A stretch of DNA of 7,179 nucleotides, from NCBI GenBank assembly GCA_900553935.1, contig USFK01000073.1:1-7179 (forward strand), written 5' to 3'. This document shows, piece by piece, positions 6,468-7,179 of this stretch. Position numbers and translations under genes: made by a program. The notes under the pieces are model-generated. The model saw nothing but the letters and a program-made list of their open reading frames with translations, made no database searches and was not told where the DNA came from. Source of the DNA: an uncultured Collinsella sp. GTDB taxonomy: Bacteria > Actinomycetota > Coriobacteriia > Coriobacteriales > Coriobacteriaceae. Position 1 is the first letter of the stretch, and every line of letters begins with the position of its first letter.

Positions 6468-7007
6468 CTATGCTCCTAGCGTATCTTGCGAAGCATCGCC
6501 CAGGTGCTCCGTCAATGCTGAATTCTGCAGCTGCTCGAGCTCATCTAATACAGAGCGAGCCTCTTTAAATGTCTGCGCAACGCGTTTCTTGGTGCTCACC
6601 TTTTCATCTTTTGGCTTAGGCCGAGCATCTTCGGTAATCGCGATGGCATTCGCAACGGCCAAGTCTCCCGTAAGCGTAATGGAAAGAGCGACCTCAACAA
6701 CGCCCAGTTCTTGAGCGATCTCGAGAGCACGGCCCGAAAGCAGCGCCTTCGGTTTGCCGAGTTTATCACGCGTAACCGAAACATCCTTGCGACCAACGCC
6801 TTGACTAAAACCCGTGCCGAGAGCTTTAAGTACCGCCTCGCGCGAAGCAAAGCGGCTGGCATAGTGAGCAGCGGGACGCGATGATGCATCGCAATACGCG
6901 CGCTCTTCTTCGGTAAACACACGCCGAGCAAACGACGGCGTCTTTTCAAGAATTGATTTCATACAGGAAATCTCGACGATATCAACGCCGATACCAGCTT
7001 CAGCCAT
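6468..7007 (-). CDS. acpS: holo-[acyl-carrier-protein] synthase with a C-terminal extension
   Basis: AcpS moves the 4'-phosphopantetheine arm of CoA onto acyl carrier protein, switching on fatty acid synthesis. The core (about 1-126) shows GVDIVEI (7-13) with the Mg-binding Asp9, VFTEEE (30-35), and RFASREAVLKALGTG (52-66) with Glu57 and Lys61, which match the catalytic positions of the Bacillus enzyme. The family's late SISHT stretch reads SITLT here (109-113). Residues 127-179 are extra: charged, Lys/Glu-rich and probably helical, making 179 residues against a usual 120-130. I chose the second in-frame ATG (7007) because GGAGG ends five bases before it. The first ATG (7019) overlaps that GGAGG and has no site of its own. 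It is the first gene of the operon, and its stop abuts the ATG of nnr. Confidence 0.93.
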   Translation of the reverse strand: MAEAGIGVDIVEISCMKSILEKTPSFARRVFTEEERAYCDASSRPAAHYASRFASREAVLKALGTGFSQGVGRKDVSVTRDKLGKPKALLSGRALEIAQELGVVEVALSITLTGDLAVANAIAITEDARPKPKDEKVSTKKRVAQTFKEARSVLDELEQLQNSALTEHLGDASQDTLGA

Positions 7008-7036
7008 GTTCACCTCCATATCGCACAGACTAAGTT

Positions 7037-7066
7037 ATTGTAGCCCGTTCGCAGAAGATGCGACAA
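7037..7066 (-). promoter_or_regulatory. candidate sigma-A promoter P1 of the acpS operon
   Basis: On the minus strand the -35 box TTGTCG (7061-7066) is separated by 18 bases from the -10 box TACAAT (7037-7042). Transcription would begin near 7030 and give a leader of about 20-25 bases that includes the GGAGG of acpS. This is the only intergenic stretch upstream of the operon and it directly follows a strong terminator, so a promoter is expected here. Confidence 0.6.
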
Positions 7067-7072
7067 ACGAGG

Positions 7073-7102
7073 GTTATAAAACACAGCTACTATGTGAGAC
7101 AA
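7073..7102 (-). promoter_or_regulatory. second candidate promoter P2, 36 bases upstream of P1
   Basis: On the minus strand TTGTCT (7097-7102) lies 18 bases from TATAAC (7073-7078). It shares the TTGTC core and the spacing of P1. The spacer contains CACA and TGTG seven bases apart (7082-7096), a weak dyad that might be an operator. It is a less certain call than P1 and could be chance similarity in an AT-rich intergenic stretch. Confidence 0.35.
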
Positions 7103-7110
7103 AACCCGTA

Positions 7111-7147
7111 AACGCAAAAAAGGGGGAGGCCGCGAGGCCTCCCCCTT
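7111..7147 (-). terminator. strong intrinsic terminator of the gene upstream of this operon
   Basis: A 12-bp perfect stem (7120-7131 with 7136-7147) closes on a GCGA/TCGC tetraloop and is rich in G and C. On the minus strand it runs into a six-T stretch (7116-7121, two of them inside the stem) followed by GCGTTT. It would end transcription arriving from beyond 7179 and isolate the acpS promoters. On the plus strand the tail is only CTTC, so it is chiefly a minus-strand terminator. Confidence 0.88.
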
Positions 7148-7179
7148 CTTCAAGTCATCCGACGGCTCGGTGCCGTCCA
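7148..7179 (-). other. probable 3' end or 3' UTR of an upstream minus-strand gene, frame not resolved
   Basis: The stretch lies just before a minus-strand terminator, so it should be the tail of a transcript entering from the right. Two minus-strand frames stop here, at TGA 7152-7150 and TGA 7157-7155. The third stays open through the terminator with G or C at most third positions. About ten codons are too few to choose, and no protein can be named. A 6-bp hairpin, GACGGC (7161-7166) with GCCGTC (7172-7177), also lies here. Confidence 0.3.

Noticed and set aside
7161..7179. Resemblance of the minus-strand GGCACCGAG stretch to the 3' hairpin of a tracrRNA
   Set aside because: The match is short, the second half of the hairpin differs, no T-run directly follows, and no CRISPR array or cas gene is in the window.
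7010..7179. A minus-strand frame open from the right edge through the terminator into the acpS leader
   Set aside because: It would translate through a strong terminator and both promoter candidates. Only the first ten or so codons look coding-like, so it is not called as a gene.

Overview
The window reads as one co-directional operon on the minus strand, bounded by two intrinsic terminators. Codons are GC-rich, with G or C at most third positions. The gene set, and above all a single protein joining TsaB, RimI and TsaD, suggests a high-GC Gram-positive of the Coriobacteriia, most like Collinsella or a relative. That placement is inferred from recall of gene content and was not tested by any search.

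Layout in transcription order (right to left). At the right edge a strong hairpin with a T-run (7111-7147) ends transcription arriving from a gene outside the window. About 100 bases of intergenic DNA follow, holding two candidate tandem sigma-A promoters. The operon then runs acpS (holo-ACP synthase with an unusual C-terminal tail), nnr (fused NAD(P)HX epimerase/dehydratase), alr (alanine racemase), a family 4 uracil-DNA glycosylase, tsaE, and a 794-residue TsaB-RimI-TsaD fusion. Gaps between genes are 0, 2, 8 and 12 bases, and the last junction overlaps by 14 bases, so the six genes are probably co-transcribed and partly translationally coupled. No gap inside the operon is long enough to hide another gene.

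Left end. The last gene stops at 184. Downstream, a short terminator-like hairpin (91-113) is framed by a perfect 33-base inverted repeat (37-69 and 139-171). Positions 1-36 hold nothing I can identify. No tRNA, rRNA, CRISPR array, insertion sequence or phage gene is visible.

How the genes fit together. TsaE and the fusion supply the TsaB, TsaD and TsaE parts of bacterial t6A37 tRNA modification. The threonylcarbamoyl-AMP synthase (TsaC/TsaC2) is not here. The embedded RimI domain should acetylate the N-terminus of ribosomal protein S18, so the last two genes serve translation. AcpS activates acyl carrier protein for lipid synthesis, Nnr repairs damaged NAD(P)H, Alr makes D-alanine for peptidoglycan, and the glycosylase removes uracil from DNA. 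This is a growth and housekeeping operon, not a mobile or defence island. The parts most worth a second look are the triple fusion, the symmetrical 3' structure, and the AcpS tail.
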